The notes: generated from the sequence alone by a model not told the origin. A stretch of 64,000 nt of DNA from Phytohabitans suffuscus (GCF_011764565.1 NZ_AP022871.1:9486320-9550319); one strand, 5' to 3'. Shown: positions 28,333-39,402, counted from the stretch's first letter. Numbers and translations are program-made.

Positions 28333-29685
28333 TCAGCCCTGAAGGTGCTGTTTCTGGACCTTGCCCATGCCGTTGCGGGGCAGCTCGGGCAGGAAGCGCA
28401 CCTGGCGCGGGCGCTTGTGCGCGGACAGCTGGGTGGCTACGAAGCCGATCAGCTCGTCCGCCCCGACGCCGTCCGCCACCACGTACGCGACGATCTGCTG
28501 GCCCAGGTCGTCGTGGGGTGCGCCGACGACGGCGGCCTCGCGGACGGCGGGGTGGGCGAGCAGGGCGTTCTCGACCTCGCCGGCGCCGACGCGGTAGCCG
28601 CCGCTCTTGATGAGGTCGGTGGAGGAGCGGCCGACGATGCGGTGCCACCCGTCCGGGCCGATCGTGGCCACGTCGCCGGTGCGGAACCAGCCGTCCGGCG
28701 TGTACGCCGCGGCGGTCGCCTCCGGCCGGTTCAGGTAGCCGCTGAACAGCGTGGCGCCGCGGACCTGCAGCTCGCCCACGGCCTCGCCGTCGTGCGGTGC
28801 CGGGGCGCCGTCCTCGCCGACCAGGCGGGTCCGCACGCCGGCCACCGGCAGGCCCACCGCGCCCGGCCGCCGCGGGCCGTCGGCGCGGGCCGCGACGGTG
28901 ATGAGGGTCTCGGTCATCCCGTACCGCTCGACCGGCTCGTGCCCGGTCAGCCCGCGCAGCGCCTCGAAGACGGGTACCGGCAGCGCCGCGCTGCCGGAGA
29001 CGAGCAGCCGCGCGGGGGCGAGCGCGCGGGCCGCCGCCGGGTCCGAGGCGACGCGGTGCCACACCGTGGGTACGCCGAAGTAGAGCGTGCCGGCGGCGGC
29101 CGCGTACGCCTCGGGGCGGGGACGGACCGTGTGCACGAGCCGGGAGCCGGTGCGCAGCGCGCCGAGCACGCCGAGGACGAGGCCGTGCACGTGGTACAGC
29201 GGGAGGCCGTGCACCAGCGTGTCGCCGGCGGTCCACGCCCAGGCGGCGGCGAGCGCGTCCAGGCCGGCGGCGATCGCGTCGCGGCGAAGCAGCACCCCCT
29301 TGGGCGCGCCGGTCGTCCCGCTGGTGTACAGGATGAGCGCGGTCGCGCCGCCCGGCACGTCGGCCGTGAACGAGCCGCGCGCCGACAGGTCGACGCCGTC
29401 GAGGAGCTCGGCGCCCGCGTCGCCGAGGATGTGCGCGCGCTCCATCGGCCCCGAGTCGGGCGGAACGGGTACGACCGGGACGCCGGCCGCCAGACCGCCC
29501 AGCACCGCCACGACCGTCTCCATCGAGGCGGTGGCGGTGACCGCGACGGCCGGCGCACCGGCGATGCGGGCGGCGAGCGCGCCCGCGGCGCCGGCCAGGT
29601 CGGCCCAGGACAGCGTGTCGTCGCCGACCCGCACCGCGTCGGGTCGATCTCCGTGTCGGCCGCTCAGGGCGGGAAGCAGGTCCAT
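28333..29685 (-). CDS. matB: MatB-like malonyl/methylmalonyl-CoA synthetase
   Basis: A 450-residue ANL-superfamily adenylating ligase. The P-loop is LYTSGTTGAPKGVLL, followed by HGLPLYHVHGLVLGVLGALR, ARLLVSGSAALPVPVFEALR, ERYGMTETL, DGWFRTGDVA and GRSSTDLIKSGGYRVGAGEV. The catalytic Lys is in RNGMGKVQK near the C-terminus. The HVHGLVLG and LLVSGSAALPV segments closely resemble Streptomyces MatB, which makes malonyl- or methylmalonyl-CoA from the free acid. It is convergent with the MFS gene and divergent, 24 bases apart, from the DinB-like gene. Confidence 0.85.
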   Translation of the reverse strand: MDLLPALSGRHGDRPDAVRVGDDTLSWADLAGAAGALAARIAGAPAVAVTATASMETVVAVLGGLAAGVPVVPVPPDSGPMERAHILGDAGAELLDGVDLSARGSFTADVPGGATALILYTSGTTGAPKGVLLRRDAIAAGLDALAAAWAWTAGDTLVHGLPLYHVHGLVLGVLGALRTGSRLVHTVRPRPEAYAAAAGTLYFGVPTVWHRVASDPAAARALAPARLLVSGSAALPVPVFEALRGLTGHEPVERYGMTETLITVAARADGPRRPGAVGLPVAGVRTRLVGEDGAPAPHDGEAVGELQVRGATLFSGYLNRPEATAAAYTPDGWFRTGDVATIGPDGWHRIVGRSSTDLIKSGGYRVGAGEVENALLAHPAVREAAVVGAPHDDLGQQIVAYVVADGVGADELIGFVATQLSAHKRPRQVRFLPELPRNGMGKVQKQHLQG

Positions 29686-29709
29686 GCCGGACACCCTAAG
29701 GTTGGGTCC

Positions 29710-30369
29710 ATGGCAGGGAAACCCACCGTGGTCGACGTCGAGACCGGGCGGCGCAAGGTCTTCGCCTGGGCGGTCGACTGGCCGGGGTGGTGCCGCGCGG
29801 CCCGCACCGAGGAGCAGGCACTCGCCGCGCTCGCCGACTACGTGCCGCGCTACGCCGTGGTGGCGCGCGGGGCGGGGCTGAGGTTCGCGGCGACGGCCGG
29901 CGACACGTTCGAGGTCCGCGAGCGGCTGCCGGGCGACGCGGGCACCGAGTTCGGGGTGCCCAGCCGGATCTCCGCCGGCGACCGCGAGCCGGTCGGGGCG
30001 GCCGAGGCGACCCGCGCCGCCAAGCTGATGACGGCCGCCTGGGACCTGCTCGCCGAGGTCGCCGCGAAGTCCCCGGCGCAGCTGCGCAAGGGCCCGCGCG
30101 GCGGCGGGCGCGACCGGGACAAGATGCTCGACCACGTGGTGGGCTCCGAGGCGGGATACGCGCGCCAGCTCGGAATCCGGCACAAGCCGCCCGCGTTCGA
30201 CGACGAGGCGGCCGTGGGCGCCCTCCGGGCAGACCTGCTGGCGCTGCTGGGCGGGCCGACGAAAGCCGGCGACGAGCCGAAGTGGCCCCACCGGTACGCG
30301 GTCCGCCGCGTCGTCTGGCACGTGCTCGACCACGTGTGGGAGATGCAGGACCGGGCGACCCCCGCCTGA
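29710..30369 (+). CDS. DinB-like conserved hypothetical protein
   Basis: A 219-residue soluble protein. It opens like an antitoxin-type HicB fold (AWAVDWPGWCRAARTEEQAL) and then becomes a helical bundle ending DHVVGSEAGYARQLGI and RRVVWHVLDHVWEMQDR. The repeated His-containing helices resemble DinB/YfiT-type four-helix proteins. Function is unknown. It is divergent from the MatB-like gene with only 24 bases between the start codons. Confidence 0.75.
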   Translation: MAGKPTVVDVETGRRKVFAWAVDWPGWCRAARTEEQALAALADYVPRYAVVARGAGLRFAATAGDTFEVRERLPGDAGTEFGVPSRISAGDREPVGAAEATRAAKLMTAAWDLLAEVAAKSPAQLRKGPRGGGRDRDKMLDHVVGSEAGYARQLGIRHKPPAFDDEAAVGALRADLLALLGGPTKAGDEPKWPHRYAVRRVVWHVLDHVWEMQDRATPA

Positions 30370-30430
30370 CCTGGGCGTCGCCCTCCCACCGGGCTCAGGC
30401 TCCGCGCTCGCTCACGGCTTGGAGGCCGGG

Positions 30431-30456
30431 CCGCCTCCCTCTTGAGGAGGAGGCGG
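30431..30456 (+). terminator. Hairpin after the DinB-like gene
   Basis: CCGCCTCC (30431-30438) pairs imperfectly with GGAGGCGG (30449-30456) around a CTTGAG loop, about 60 bases past the stop codon. There is no T-tract. Confidence 0.4.
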
Positions 30457-30542
30457 GATCCGCTTCCTACCGCGCATGACGTAGCGCACAAACCAACTGG
30501 TGGTGGACGCCGGACGACGTTTTTCGCGCGATCATCGTTTAC

Positions 30543-31431
30543 ATGAGTGCGTGGGCGCTGGCAGTGATCTTCGCGATCGCGTCAGCAGCGGCGTACGCGG
30601 CGGGGCAGTGGTGCAGGAGCGACTGGCCGCCGACGCTGCGCGCGTTCCCGTCCTGGCGCTGCTGCGCCGGGGGCGGTGGTGGTTCGCGGTCGGCCTCAAC
30701 GCGGCCGGCGGGGCGCTGCACGTGGCCGCGCTCGCCTTCGGCCCCTCTCCCTGGTGCAGCCGCTCGGCGTGCTCACGCTCGTGCTGGCGCTGCCGATGGG
30801 CGCGGCGCTGGCCGGCCGGTGCGTGTCGGGCCGGGCGTGGCGCGGCGCCGGCTACACGGTCGCCGGCCTCGTCGTGCTCCTGCTGCTGATCAGCCCCGCG
30901 ACCGGCGCCGAGGCCCTGACCGGGCGCGACGCCACCACCCTGGCTCTCGCCGCCGCGGTGACGGTGGCCGTGCTGATGGCCGCCGCCCGGCTCTCCCGCC
31001 CGCTGGTGATCCGCAGCCTGCTCAACGCCGCCGCGTCGGGCGTGGCGTTCGCGGTCGCCTCCGCGCTGACCCAGACGGTCGCGCTGCGCACCAGCGAGGA
31101 CGGCCCGATCGCGCTGCTGAGCCCGCTCGCGCTGGTGCTCGGTGTGATGGCGGTCGGCGGGCTGCTGCTGTCGCAGATGGCCTACCGGCACTCCGGTCTC
31201 GGCGCCCCGCTCGCCACCGTCACCCTGGCCAACCCGATCGCCTCGGCGGTCATCGGCATGGTGCTGCTCGGCGAGCGGTTCGTCGGCGGCACACCCGGCG
31301 CGCTGGCCGCCCTCGCCGGCGCCGCCCTCGCCTCGTGGGGCGTGGTCGTGCTCGCCCAGCCGGGGGCCACCTCGCGCTCACCCAACGGAGACCCGGACGC
31401 CGCTGGCGAGCGCCAGCCGGCCCTGGTGTAG
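30543..31431 (+). CDS. DMT/EamA-type membrane transporter (two frameshifts here)
   Basis: A protein of about 296 residues with roughly ten membrane helices, like small drug/metabolite exporters. It starts MSAWALAVIFAIASAAAYAA. One extra G at 30602-30605 leads into GAVVQERLAADAARVPVLAL, and one extra C at 30742-30745 leads into LSLVQPLGVLTLVLALPMGA. The C-terminus includes VTLANPIASAVIGMVLLGER, typical of the last EamA repeat. The substrate is unknown. It is followed 38 bases later by the GCS2-family ligase in the same direction. Confidence 0.8.
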
Positions 31432-31469
31432 CCCTTTCCCCGCGCGGCCGGCCGTGCCACCGTAATTGG

Positions 31470-32947
31470 ATGGGCACGGAGGTGGAGCGGCGCGAGTTCA
31501 GCCGGGAGGACCGTGCCCGGCACCGGCGCAAGGTGCGGCAGTGCCTCGACGTGTTCGCGGAGATGCTGCGCGAGTCCCGGTTCGAGTTCGAGCGGCCGAT
31601 GACCGGCCTGGAGATCGAGCTCAACCTCGTCGACGACCAGGCCGAGCCCGCGATGCGCAACGCCGAGGCCCTGGCCGCGATCGCCGACCCCGACTTCCAG
31701 ACCGAGCTCGGCCAGTTCAACATCGAGATCAACGTGGCACCCCGGCGGCTGGCCGGCGACGGCACCGCCGGCTTCGAGCGGCACGTGCGCGAGAGCCTCA
31801 ACGCCGCCGAGCTGAAGGCCCGCACGGTCGGCGCGCACATGGTGATGGTCGGCATCCTGCCCACGATCGCCCGCGAGCACCTGACGCTCGAGTCGCTCTC
31901 CGCCAACCCCCGCTACGCGCTGCTCAACGAGCAGATCTTCGCCGCCCGCGGGGAGGACCTCGACATCCGCATCGACGGCGTCGACCGGCTCGCCGTCACC
32001 GCTGACACGGTCGCGCCCGAGGCCGCCTGCACCAGCACCCAGTTCCACCTGCAGGTGAGCCCGAGCCAGTTCGCCGCGTACTGGAACGCCGCCCAGTGCG
32101 TCGCCGGCGTACAGGTCGCGCTCGGCGCCAACTCGCCGTTCCTGTTCGGCCGGGAGCTGTGGCGGGAGACCCGCATCCCCTTGTTCGAGCAGGCCACCGA
32201 CACGCGGTCGGAGGAGATAAAGGCCCAGGGGGTACGCCCCCGGGTGTGGTTCGGCGAGCGGTGGATCACCTCGGTCTTCGACCTCTTCGAGGAGAACGTC
32301 CGCTACTTCCCCGCCCTGCTGCCCGTCTGCGACGACGACGACCCCGCGCGGACCCTGGCCCGCGGCGACGTCCCCAGCTCACCGAGCTGCGGCTGCACAA
32401 CGGCACCGTCTACCGCTGGAACCGCCCGGTGTACGACGTGGTCCGCGGCCGCCCCCACCTGCGGGTGGAGAACCGCGTCCTCCCCGCCGGCCCCACGGTC
32501 GTCGACACGGTGGCCAACGGCGCGTTCTACTTCGGACTCGTCCGCGCCCTGGCCGAGTCCGACCGTCCACTCTGGTCACAGATGAGCTTCAGCGCCGCCG
32601 AGGAGAACTTCCACACCTGCGCCCGCCACGGCATCGCCGCCACGGTCTTCTGGCCCGGCCTCGGCTACCTGCCGGTGACCGAGCTGGTCCTGCGCCGCCT
32701 GCTGCCGCTGGCCCGCGACGGCCTGGACGCCTGGCAGGTCGACCCCGGCGAACGCGACCGCCTGCTGACCATCATCGAGCGGCGCTGCCTGACCGCCCGC
32801 AACGGCGCGACCTGGCAGGCCGACACCCTGCACGCCCTGGAGGACGAACACCACCTGGCCAGACCCGACGCGCTGCGCGCGGTGCTGCAGCGGTACATCC
32901 CGCTGATGCACGCCAACACCCCCGTACACGACTGGCCCGTCGACTAG
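31470..32947 (+). CDS. GCS2-family glutamate-cysteine-ligase-like enzyme (frameshifted here)
   Basis: An ATP-dependent carboxylate-amine ligase of the glutamate-cysteine ligase type 2 family, of about 492 residues. Key segments are MTGLEIELNLVDDQ, ELGQFNIEINVAPR, CTSTQFHLQVSPSQFAAYWN, LGANSPFLFGRELWRETR, and, after the frame break, ELRLHNGTVYRWNRPVYD and VDTVANGAFYFGLV. One extra C at 32372-32375 fuses the halves. Whether the product is gamma-glutamylcysteine or another gamma-glutamyl amide cannot be told. ATG 31470 lacks a strong ribosome site. Confidence 0.82.
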
Positions 32948-33021
32948 CCCTCTCCCCGGCGCCGGCCGGGCGTCCCGCCAGGGTGATCGGGGACTTCGCG
33001 GGCGGGTTGGGTCGTGCGACG

Positions 33022-33085
33022 CGCAGGGCGAGGCCGCGGGAGCAACGGTCCGGACCACCGCGGACATCGCGGTAGCCCAAAATCG
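33022..33085. repeat. Solo copy of the MITE flank repeat (one GGTCCGGACC)
   Basis: GAGGCCGCGGGAGCAAC is followed by a single GGTCCGGACC (33047-33056) and ACCGCGGACATCGCGGTAGC. The same two flanks surround the 189-bp element in its full copies, but here the interior is absent. Confidence 0.7.
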
Positions 33086-33154
33086 GGCGGCGAAGCCACC
33101 TACGACGGACCGTGGCCCAGATCCGCTTCCCGGACGCGATCCATGAAGCTTTCG

Positions 33155-33235
33155 TGGACGGGGTTCCGGTTTGTCCTCATTGGATCCATAAGGTCGTGGT
33201 GATCGCGGACCTCAGCCGCCCCACAGGGGCGGTGT
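33155..33235. repeat. Degenerate copy of hairpin repeat family 2
   Basis: GGTTTGTCCTCATTGGATC is followed by a compact hairpin CCGCCCC-ACA-GGGGCGG (33216-33232). It lies just past the end of the convergent membrane-protein gene and could also end that transcript. Confidence 0.5.
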
Positions 33236-33261
33236 ACGGCGCGGGGAGGGTGATGGGGCGG

Positions 33262-34802
33262 TCAGGGGCCGGCGGTCAGCACGGCCTCGTCGACCGGGGC
33301 GATGATCGTGGCGCCGTCCGGGCCGTGGGGGTCAGCTGGACGGAGCGGCCGCGCGCCAGGTCGTCCGGGGTGCAGATGTAGCGCTCGGTCACCATGAACT
33401 CCCAGCGCGGGTCACGCGCGCACACCCGCGGGCCGGTCCGGCCGCCCTGCACGACCAGCGCGGTGAACGCGGGCCAGGCATCCTGGGTCAGGTCGACCAC
33501 GGCGGGCCGCCCGGCCGTGTAGCCGTCCAGGGCCGCCATCACCTCGGGCATGTCGGGCACGTGCTCGGGCAGCTTGCGCCAGGCCGGGGCGCCGCTGCCC
33601 ACGCCGAGCGCGCCGATCGCCACGGCCGCCACCAGCCAGGTCCCCAGCGAGCGCCGCGCCCACACCGCGGACAGGGCGGGCAGGCGGCGCACGGCCGGGG
33701 ACGTCGCGGCGGCCGCCACGGCGACCAGCAACAGCAGCAGCGGGACCGCGCGGCTGAACTGCCCCACGTACGTGAAGCGCAGGTCGTCGACGCCGCGGGC
33801 CACGTACCCGGTGAAGAGGACGACGGCCGCCGCGCACGCGCAGACGGCGGCGGCGAGGAAGCGGCGCGGCGGTCCGGCCGGCAGGCGGCGGGTGAGGTAG
33901 GCGGCGGCGCCGAAGAACGCGGCCGCGGACCCGACGGCCAGCGGGGTCGACCCCGCGTAGTAGTAGTGGAGCACGTAGCGCGCGACGTCGCCGGCGGCCA
34001 CGCCGCCCCCGCCCCCGTCGTAGGCGAAGTACCGCCCGAACTCGCCCGGCCAGTGCAGCAGCAGGTTGAGCACGATCGGCAGCGCGAAGACCCCGAGCAC
34101 CGCCGCCGCGCCGCCCACCGCGGCGCCGGCCTCCCGCCACGCCCCGCGGCCGGTCCACAGCGAGACCGCGACCGCGGCGCCGGCCAGGACCGGGGCGAAG
34201 AGCAGGAAGCTCACGTGGCCGTGCACCAGCAGGCCGCCCGCCAGCGCGAGCAGCGGCAGGTGCGCCACGCGGCCGGCGGCGACCGAGGCCGAGGCGGTGA
34301 GCAGCACCAGGAACGGGGCCACATAGAGGTTGGGCATCCACGCCGAGGCCAGGATCGGAGGCTGCACCGCGAAGTACAGGACCAGGGCCGCGGCGCAGAG
34401 GGTGGTCGCGGCCCGCGAGGCGGTCCAGCTGTGCACGACGGCGACGGTGAGCGCGAGGAGTACCGAGTTGAGCGCGAGCAGCGCCACCCACTGGCCGTTC
34501 CACGGGGTGGGCACGGCGCCGAGCAGGTCGTAGAGGAGCCACTCGCCGAACGCCTGCACGTAGAAGAACGCCGGGCCGGGGTGGTGGAAGCCGAGCCGCG
34601 AGTAGTTGCCGACCAGCAGGTCGAAGTGCTTGGCGTCGGCGGTGATGATCGAGTTGGCGGCGAAGTCGCCGCGCTCGTAGACCACGCGGCCGAAGGCGAC
34701 CGGGTTGCGCAGGATCAGCAGCCCGAGGAACGTGAGCGCCGCTACCGCGACCACGGCGGGATCGAGGGTGACCCGCCGTGTCGCGATGCGTTGCCCTGTC
34801 AC
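33262..34802 (-). CDS. Polytopic membrane protein, GT-C-like (frameshifted at 3' end)
   Basis: About 513 residues with roughly ten membrane helices and a luminal motif RGDFAANSIITADAKHFDLL after helix 1, then HHPGPAFFYVQAFGEWLLYD. The topology is like GT-C glycosyltransferases or related actinobacterial membrane proteins, but no catalytic motif can be assigned. After SVQLTP the frame breaks. One extra C in the run at 33327-33331 gives HGPDGATIIAPVDEAVLTAG and a TGA at 33262. The start is GTG 34802 after GGGGCGGGGAC. A similar gene lies at 43111-44985. Confidence 0.75.
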
Positions 34803-34863
34803 GTCCCCGCCCCGATGTCCAGATGACCGGAGCGGATCGTACCCTGAGTTACCGCTGCCCGAG

Positions 34864-36147
<1,284 letters not shown>

Positions 36148-36278
36148 GGGGTGCCTCGCTTCGCCCGCAGATTCTTCGTGAACGGCTTTACTCAACCGTA
36201 ATCCCTCCGGGGTTGATAGGCCCGACCGCGCCCACCGCTGAGGAATGTGTCACTAACCCTTGTCTGCGCCACCCGACC

Positions 36279-36439
36279 CTGCCTGGTTCGTCACGGCGTC
36301 CCTGGTTGGCTCGCCACAACGTCCCTGGTTGGTTCGTCGCGGCGGCCCTGCTCGGTTCGCCACAACGTCCCTGGTTGGTTCGTCGCGGCGGCCCTGGTTG
36401 GTTCGTCGCGGCGGCCCTGGTTGGTTCGTCGCGGTGTCG
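36279..36439. repeat. 23-bp minisatellite, 7 units, between gltA and the VOC gene
   Basis: Seven consecutive 23-bp units without gaps, beginning CTGGTTGG. Two subtypes alternate: one ends CTCGCCACAACGTCC and the other TTCGTCGCGGCGGCC. The first and last units are diverged. It occupies most of the divergent intergenic region between citrate synthase and the VOC-family gene. Confidence 0.92.
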
Positions 36440-36484
36440 GATTTGTTCAAGACCCGCGCGCGGCGGTCTCCTAGCGTGATCGGC

Positions 36485-36877
36485 ATGGCACCTCGTGTAG
36501 ACGCGTTCGGCCTCGTCGTGGCCGACATGAGCCGTTCCCTGTCCTTCTACCGCCGCCTGGGTCTTGTCTTCCCCGACGGCGCCGAGTCCGAACCTCATGC
36601 GGAGGCCCCGTTGCCGGGCGGGCTGCGCCTGCTCCTCGACACGGTCGAGACGGTGCGTTCGTTCGACCCCGGCTGGGAGCCGCCGAAGGGCGGCGGGGCG
36701 CGGTCCGCCCTCGCCTTCGCCTGCGCGGGCCCGGCCGAGGTCGACACGGTGTACGCCGAGCTGGTTAACGCCGGCCACGAGGGGCACAAGGAGCCGTGGG
36801 ACGCGTTCTGGGGCCAGCGGTACGCGGTGGTCCACGACCCGGACGGCAACGCCGTGGACCTCTTCGCCCCGCTCTGA
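36485..36877 (+). CDS. VOC (glyoxalase/bleomycin-resistance) family protein
   Basis: A 130-residue protein with the paired beta-alpha-beta-beta-beta units of the vicinal-oxygen-chelate fold: DAFGLVVADMSRSLSFYRRL at the start and YAVVHDPDGNAVDLFAPL at the end. The second unit has the DPDGN turn, while metal-ligand conservation is partial, so the enzymatic activity is uncertain. ATG 36485 lies 45 bases after the minisatellite. It is followed 71 bases later by an AraC-type regulator in the same direction. Confidence 0.85.
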   Translation: MAPRVDAFGLVVADMSRSLSFYRRLGLVFPDGAESEPHAEAPLPGGLRLLLDTVETVRSFDPGWEPPKGGGARSALAFACAGPAEVDTVYAELVNAGHEGHKEPWDAFWGQRYAVVHDPDGNAVDLFAPL

Positions 36878-36948
36878 CACGGGCCAGGGCCTGTCTCAGG
36901 CGGGCCTCGGCACGCCCTCGTGACACAGGCCCTGGCTAGTCTCGACGT

Positions 36949-37863
36949 GTGTACGAGGAGCGGCCTTCGCGGCTGCCCGGCGCGTTCGTGTGGCGGCGCA
37001 CCGCCGGGCCGCGGCCGGGCGCCGGGCGGGTGCTGCCGGACGGCTGCATGGACCTGCTGTGGTGGCGCGGCGAGCTGGTGGTGGCCGGCCCCGACACGGT
37101 GGCGTACGAGTCGCGCCTCGATCCCGGCGAGACGATCGTCGGGCTCCGGTTCGCGCCCGGCATGGCCCCGGCCGCGCTCGGCGTCCCCGCCGACGAGCTG
37201 CGCGACGCGCGGGTGCCGCTGTCGGCGCTGTGGCCCGCGAGCCTGGTCCGCGAGACGGCCGAGCGGATGGGCACAGCTCCCGAGCGGATCGCCGTCGCCC
37301 CCGGGTGGGTCGGCGCATTTCCCGGGCGGATCGGCGCCGCCCCCGAGCGGGTTGGCGCCGCCGCCGAGCGGGTCGGCGCAGTCCCCGGGCGGATCGGCGC
37401 CGCCGCCGAGCGGGTTGGCGCCGCCGCCGAGCGGGTCGGCGCGTTTCCCGGGCGGGTCGGCGCAGTCCCCGGGCGGATCGGCGCAGCTCCCGAGCGGATC
37501 GGCGCCGCCGCCGGGCGGGTCCTGGAGGATCTCGCGGTGCGGCGGGTGGCCGCGGCGGGCGGTCCCGACCGGGCGGTCCGCGCGGTCGTGTCGCTGCTGC
37601 GGGCCGGCACACCCGTGGCCGACGTCGCCGGCGAGGTGGGGCTGAGCGAGCGGCAGCTGCACCGGCGGTCGCTGACCGCGTTCGGGTACGGGCCGAAGAC
37701 GCTCGCCCGCATCCTGCGGCTGGAACGCGCGCTGGCCCTGGCCCGGGCGGGGCGGCCGCTCGCCGAGGTCGCCGCCGAGTCCGGCTACGCCGACCAGGCG
37801 CACCTGTCCCGCGACGCCCGCGCGCTCGGCGGCGCCCCGATGGGCCAGCTCATCCGCCCCTGA
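36949..37863 (+). CDS. AraC-family regulator with internal heptad-repeat expansion
   Basis: A 304-residue protein. The N-terminal sensing domain at about 8-105 carries RVLPDGCMDLLWWRGELVVA, as in DUF6597-AraC regulators. The C-terminal AraC/XylS DNA-binding domain at about 205-300 has VADVAGEVGLSERQLHRRSL and VAAESGYADQAHLSRDARAL. Between them residues 106-189 form twelve seven-residue units of consensus R[IV]GAxP[EG], an in-frame 21-bp minisatellite that relatives appear not to need. This should form a long helical or extended linker. The start is GTG 36949. The upstream VOC gene may be its target or partner. Confidence 0.85.
   Translation: MYEERPSRLPGAFVWRRTAGPRPGAGRVLPDGCMDLLWWRGELVVAGPDTVAYESRLDPGETIVGLRFAPGMAPAALGVPADELRDARVPLSALWPASLVRETAERMGTAPERIAVAPGWVGAFPGRIGAAPERVGAAAERVGAVPGRIGAAAERVGAAAERVGAFPGRVGAVPGRIGAAPERIGAAAGRVLEDLAVRRVAAAGGPDRAVRAVVSLLRAGTPVADVAGEVGLSERQLHRRSLTAFGYGPKTLARILRLERALALARAGRPLAEVAAESGYADQAHLSRDARALGGAPMGQLIRP
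37264..37515 (+). repeat. 21-bp (heptad-coding) minisatellite inside the AraC gene
   Basis: Twelve in-frame units coding RMGTAPE, RIAVAPG, WVGAFPG, RIGAAPE, RVGAAAE, RVGAVPG and variants. Length variation in whole units would keep the frame open. Confidence 0.9.
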
Positions 37864-37931
37864 GCGCACCCGGCACCCCGGGCCCGGCACCCCGCCGCCC
37901 GGCGGCGACCCCGGCAGGCCGAACCACGCGC

Positions 37932-37995
37932 GTGGGCCGTCGTCGCAGTGGGCCGTCGTCGCAGTGGGCCGTCGTCGAAGCGGGCCGTCGTCGAA
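37932..37995. repeat. 16-bp tandem repeat, 4 units
   Basis: Four units of GYGGGCCGTCGTCGMA. They sit at the 3' end of the sigma-factor relic on the minus strand, where its last residues (ITRFDDG) grade into the repeat. Confidence 0.85.
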
Positions 37996-38245
37996 GCGGG
38001 TTATCGCGCCGACCTGGTCGCCGCGCAGGGGTGAGGACGACGAGGCCGACGCGTGGCGTACCCCGCTCGGGGCGCGCAGGTAGGCGCCGAAGGCCGGCTG
38101 GCCGTTGGCCCGGGGCGGGCACGAGGTCGAAGCACCAGCCGGCGCGGGCCCGCTTGAGGGCGCTGTTGACCGAGTCGAGGGTGGTGTCCAGCGCCCCGGC
38201 GACCTGCGCTGCCAGCTCCGCGGTCCAAGCCCCGCTGGTGTCGCG
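37985..38245 (-). pseudogene. Relic of an ECF sigma factor with SnoaL-like C-terminus
   Basis: Minus-strand reading gives a sigma region 4 end (LDTTLDSVNSALKRARA). This is followed, in other frames, by LVPARANGQPAFGAYLR and then VVLTLRGDQVGAITRFDDG, which resemble the SnoaL-like tail of SigJ/SigG-type ECF factors. Region 2, most of region 4 and about 80 residues between the two parts are missing, and at least two frame changes are needed. This is real decay rather than a base-calling slip. It lies at the edge of a 1.7-kb non-coding repeat field. Confidence 0.6.
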
Positions 38246-38462
38246 GCCCCCTTGTCCGGGTCCGTCCACAGTGACCGGTGCGGCGGACCGCTTCCTGCAC
38301 GATTCGTCCGCTCACCACAAACCCCGAGAGATCAGCTCCGGCTGACTGGAGACGCCAGCCGCCCCGCAGGCTCTGCTGGCGAGTTCGAGGATGTCGTGGC
38401 CTGCGACAACGTGGCCGGCTGGTCGGTCCTTGATCGGCGTCGGGGTCGGCCGGTTGTGGGTG

Positions 38463-38706
38463 GATCGTGGTACGTGGCTGCCGCTATTAGGTGCGGCTGT
38501 CTACCACGATCTGTGCCTTGGACCAGCGCCGCTCAACCCTCGGATCAAGATCGCAAGCCAGAAGCCGGTCAGGCTCCGGGTCCGTCCATGGTCCTCTACG
38601 GAGGGCCGTTTCTGCCGGTTTATCCGCTTGTCACTGGGAACCGTGGACTGGCTCCAGCGGATCGTGGTACCGATCCGCCCCTATGGGGCAGCTTCATACC
38701 ACGATC
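38463..38706. repeat. Two hairpins of repeat family 2
   Basis: GATCGTGGTA at 38463-38472 pairs with TACCACGATC at 38502-38511 and encloses GCCGC/GCGGC. A second copy pairs 38660-38669 with 38697-38706 and encloses GCCCC-TAT-GGGGC. Surrounding sequence (38262-38870) shares further blocks with copies near 47.0, 53.4 and 59.6 kb. No gene is seen in 38250-39140. Confidence 0.7.
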
Positions 38707-39140
38707 CGTGGCCGCGAGCCGCGCGGGCCGAAGACAACGGGTGGCGTCGCCGCCAAAGTTGATGGCCCCCTGCACCGGGGCAGCTGAGGTCCACGATCAC
38801 GGCGACCTCACGGATCCGATCTCCCGGACCTCGACAGGAAGTCGACAGAACGGCATAAAGCGACCCCTGGCAGGGACCACTGTGGCCAGACGCGGACGTG
38901 GGGGCGCGCGGGACCCGGGTGGACGACCACCGCAGCGTGGCCTGCGCGGCGCCGTCGTCGTACATGGCGGCGGCGAGCACTCACCCTCGGCGCAGGAGAT
39001 GGTCACCGTCCGTGCGCGGACAGCCCGGCCGGTGATCGCCGCCCAGGGCGGGCATGGGGCGGGGCGGGCCGCACAGCCAGCCGGGCGGACCGGCCCAGCC
39101 AACCCCAGCGCGGGCCGGCGCAGCTGGCCAGCTTGGCGGA

Positions 39141-39308
39141 CGGGGTGGGCCGGACGGACAGGGTCGGCCGGAACAGCCGGGCGCGGTGAGCCGGACGGGC
39201 AGGGTGGGCCAGAACAGCCGGGCGCGGTGAGCCGGACGGACAGGGTGGGCCAGAACAGCCGGGCGCGGTGAGCCGGACGGGCAGGGTCGGCCGGAACAGC
39301 CGAGCGGG
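39141..39308. repeat. 41-bp tandem repeat, about 4 units
   Basis: GTGAGCCGGACGGACAGGGT... units recur with a period of exactly 41 bases (GGTGAG at 39185, 39226 and 39267), with a diverged copy before them. Confidence 0.85.
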
Positions 39309-39341
39309 GTGAGCGGGGCGGCCGGGCGGGAGGCGGGATGG

Positions 39342-39402
39342 GCGCGGAGGGTGAGGCCGCGGGAGCAACGGTCTGGACCGGCGCGGACATCGCGGTAGCT
39401 CG
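39342..39402. repeat. Solo copy of the MITE flank repeat
   Basis: GGTGAGGCCGCGGGAGCAAC, then GGTCTGGACC (39370-39379), then GGCGCGGACATCGCGGTAGC. There is one palindrome and no 189-bp interior. Confidence 0.65.

Noticed and set aside
36279-36439. Possible CRISPR array
   Set aside because: The 23-bp units are directly adjacent with no unique spacers and there are no cas genes; it is a minisatellite.
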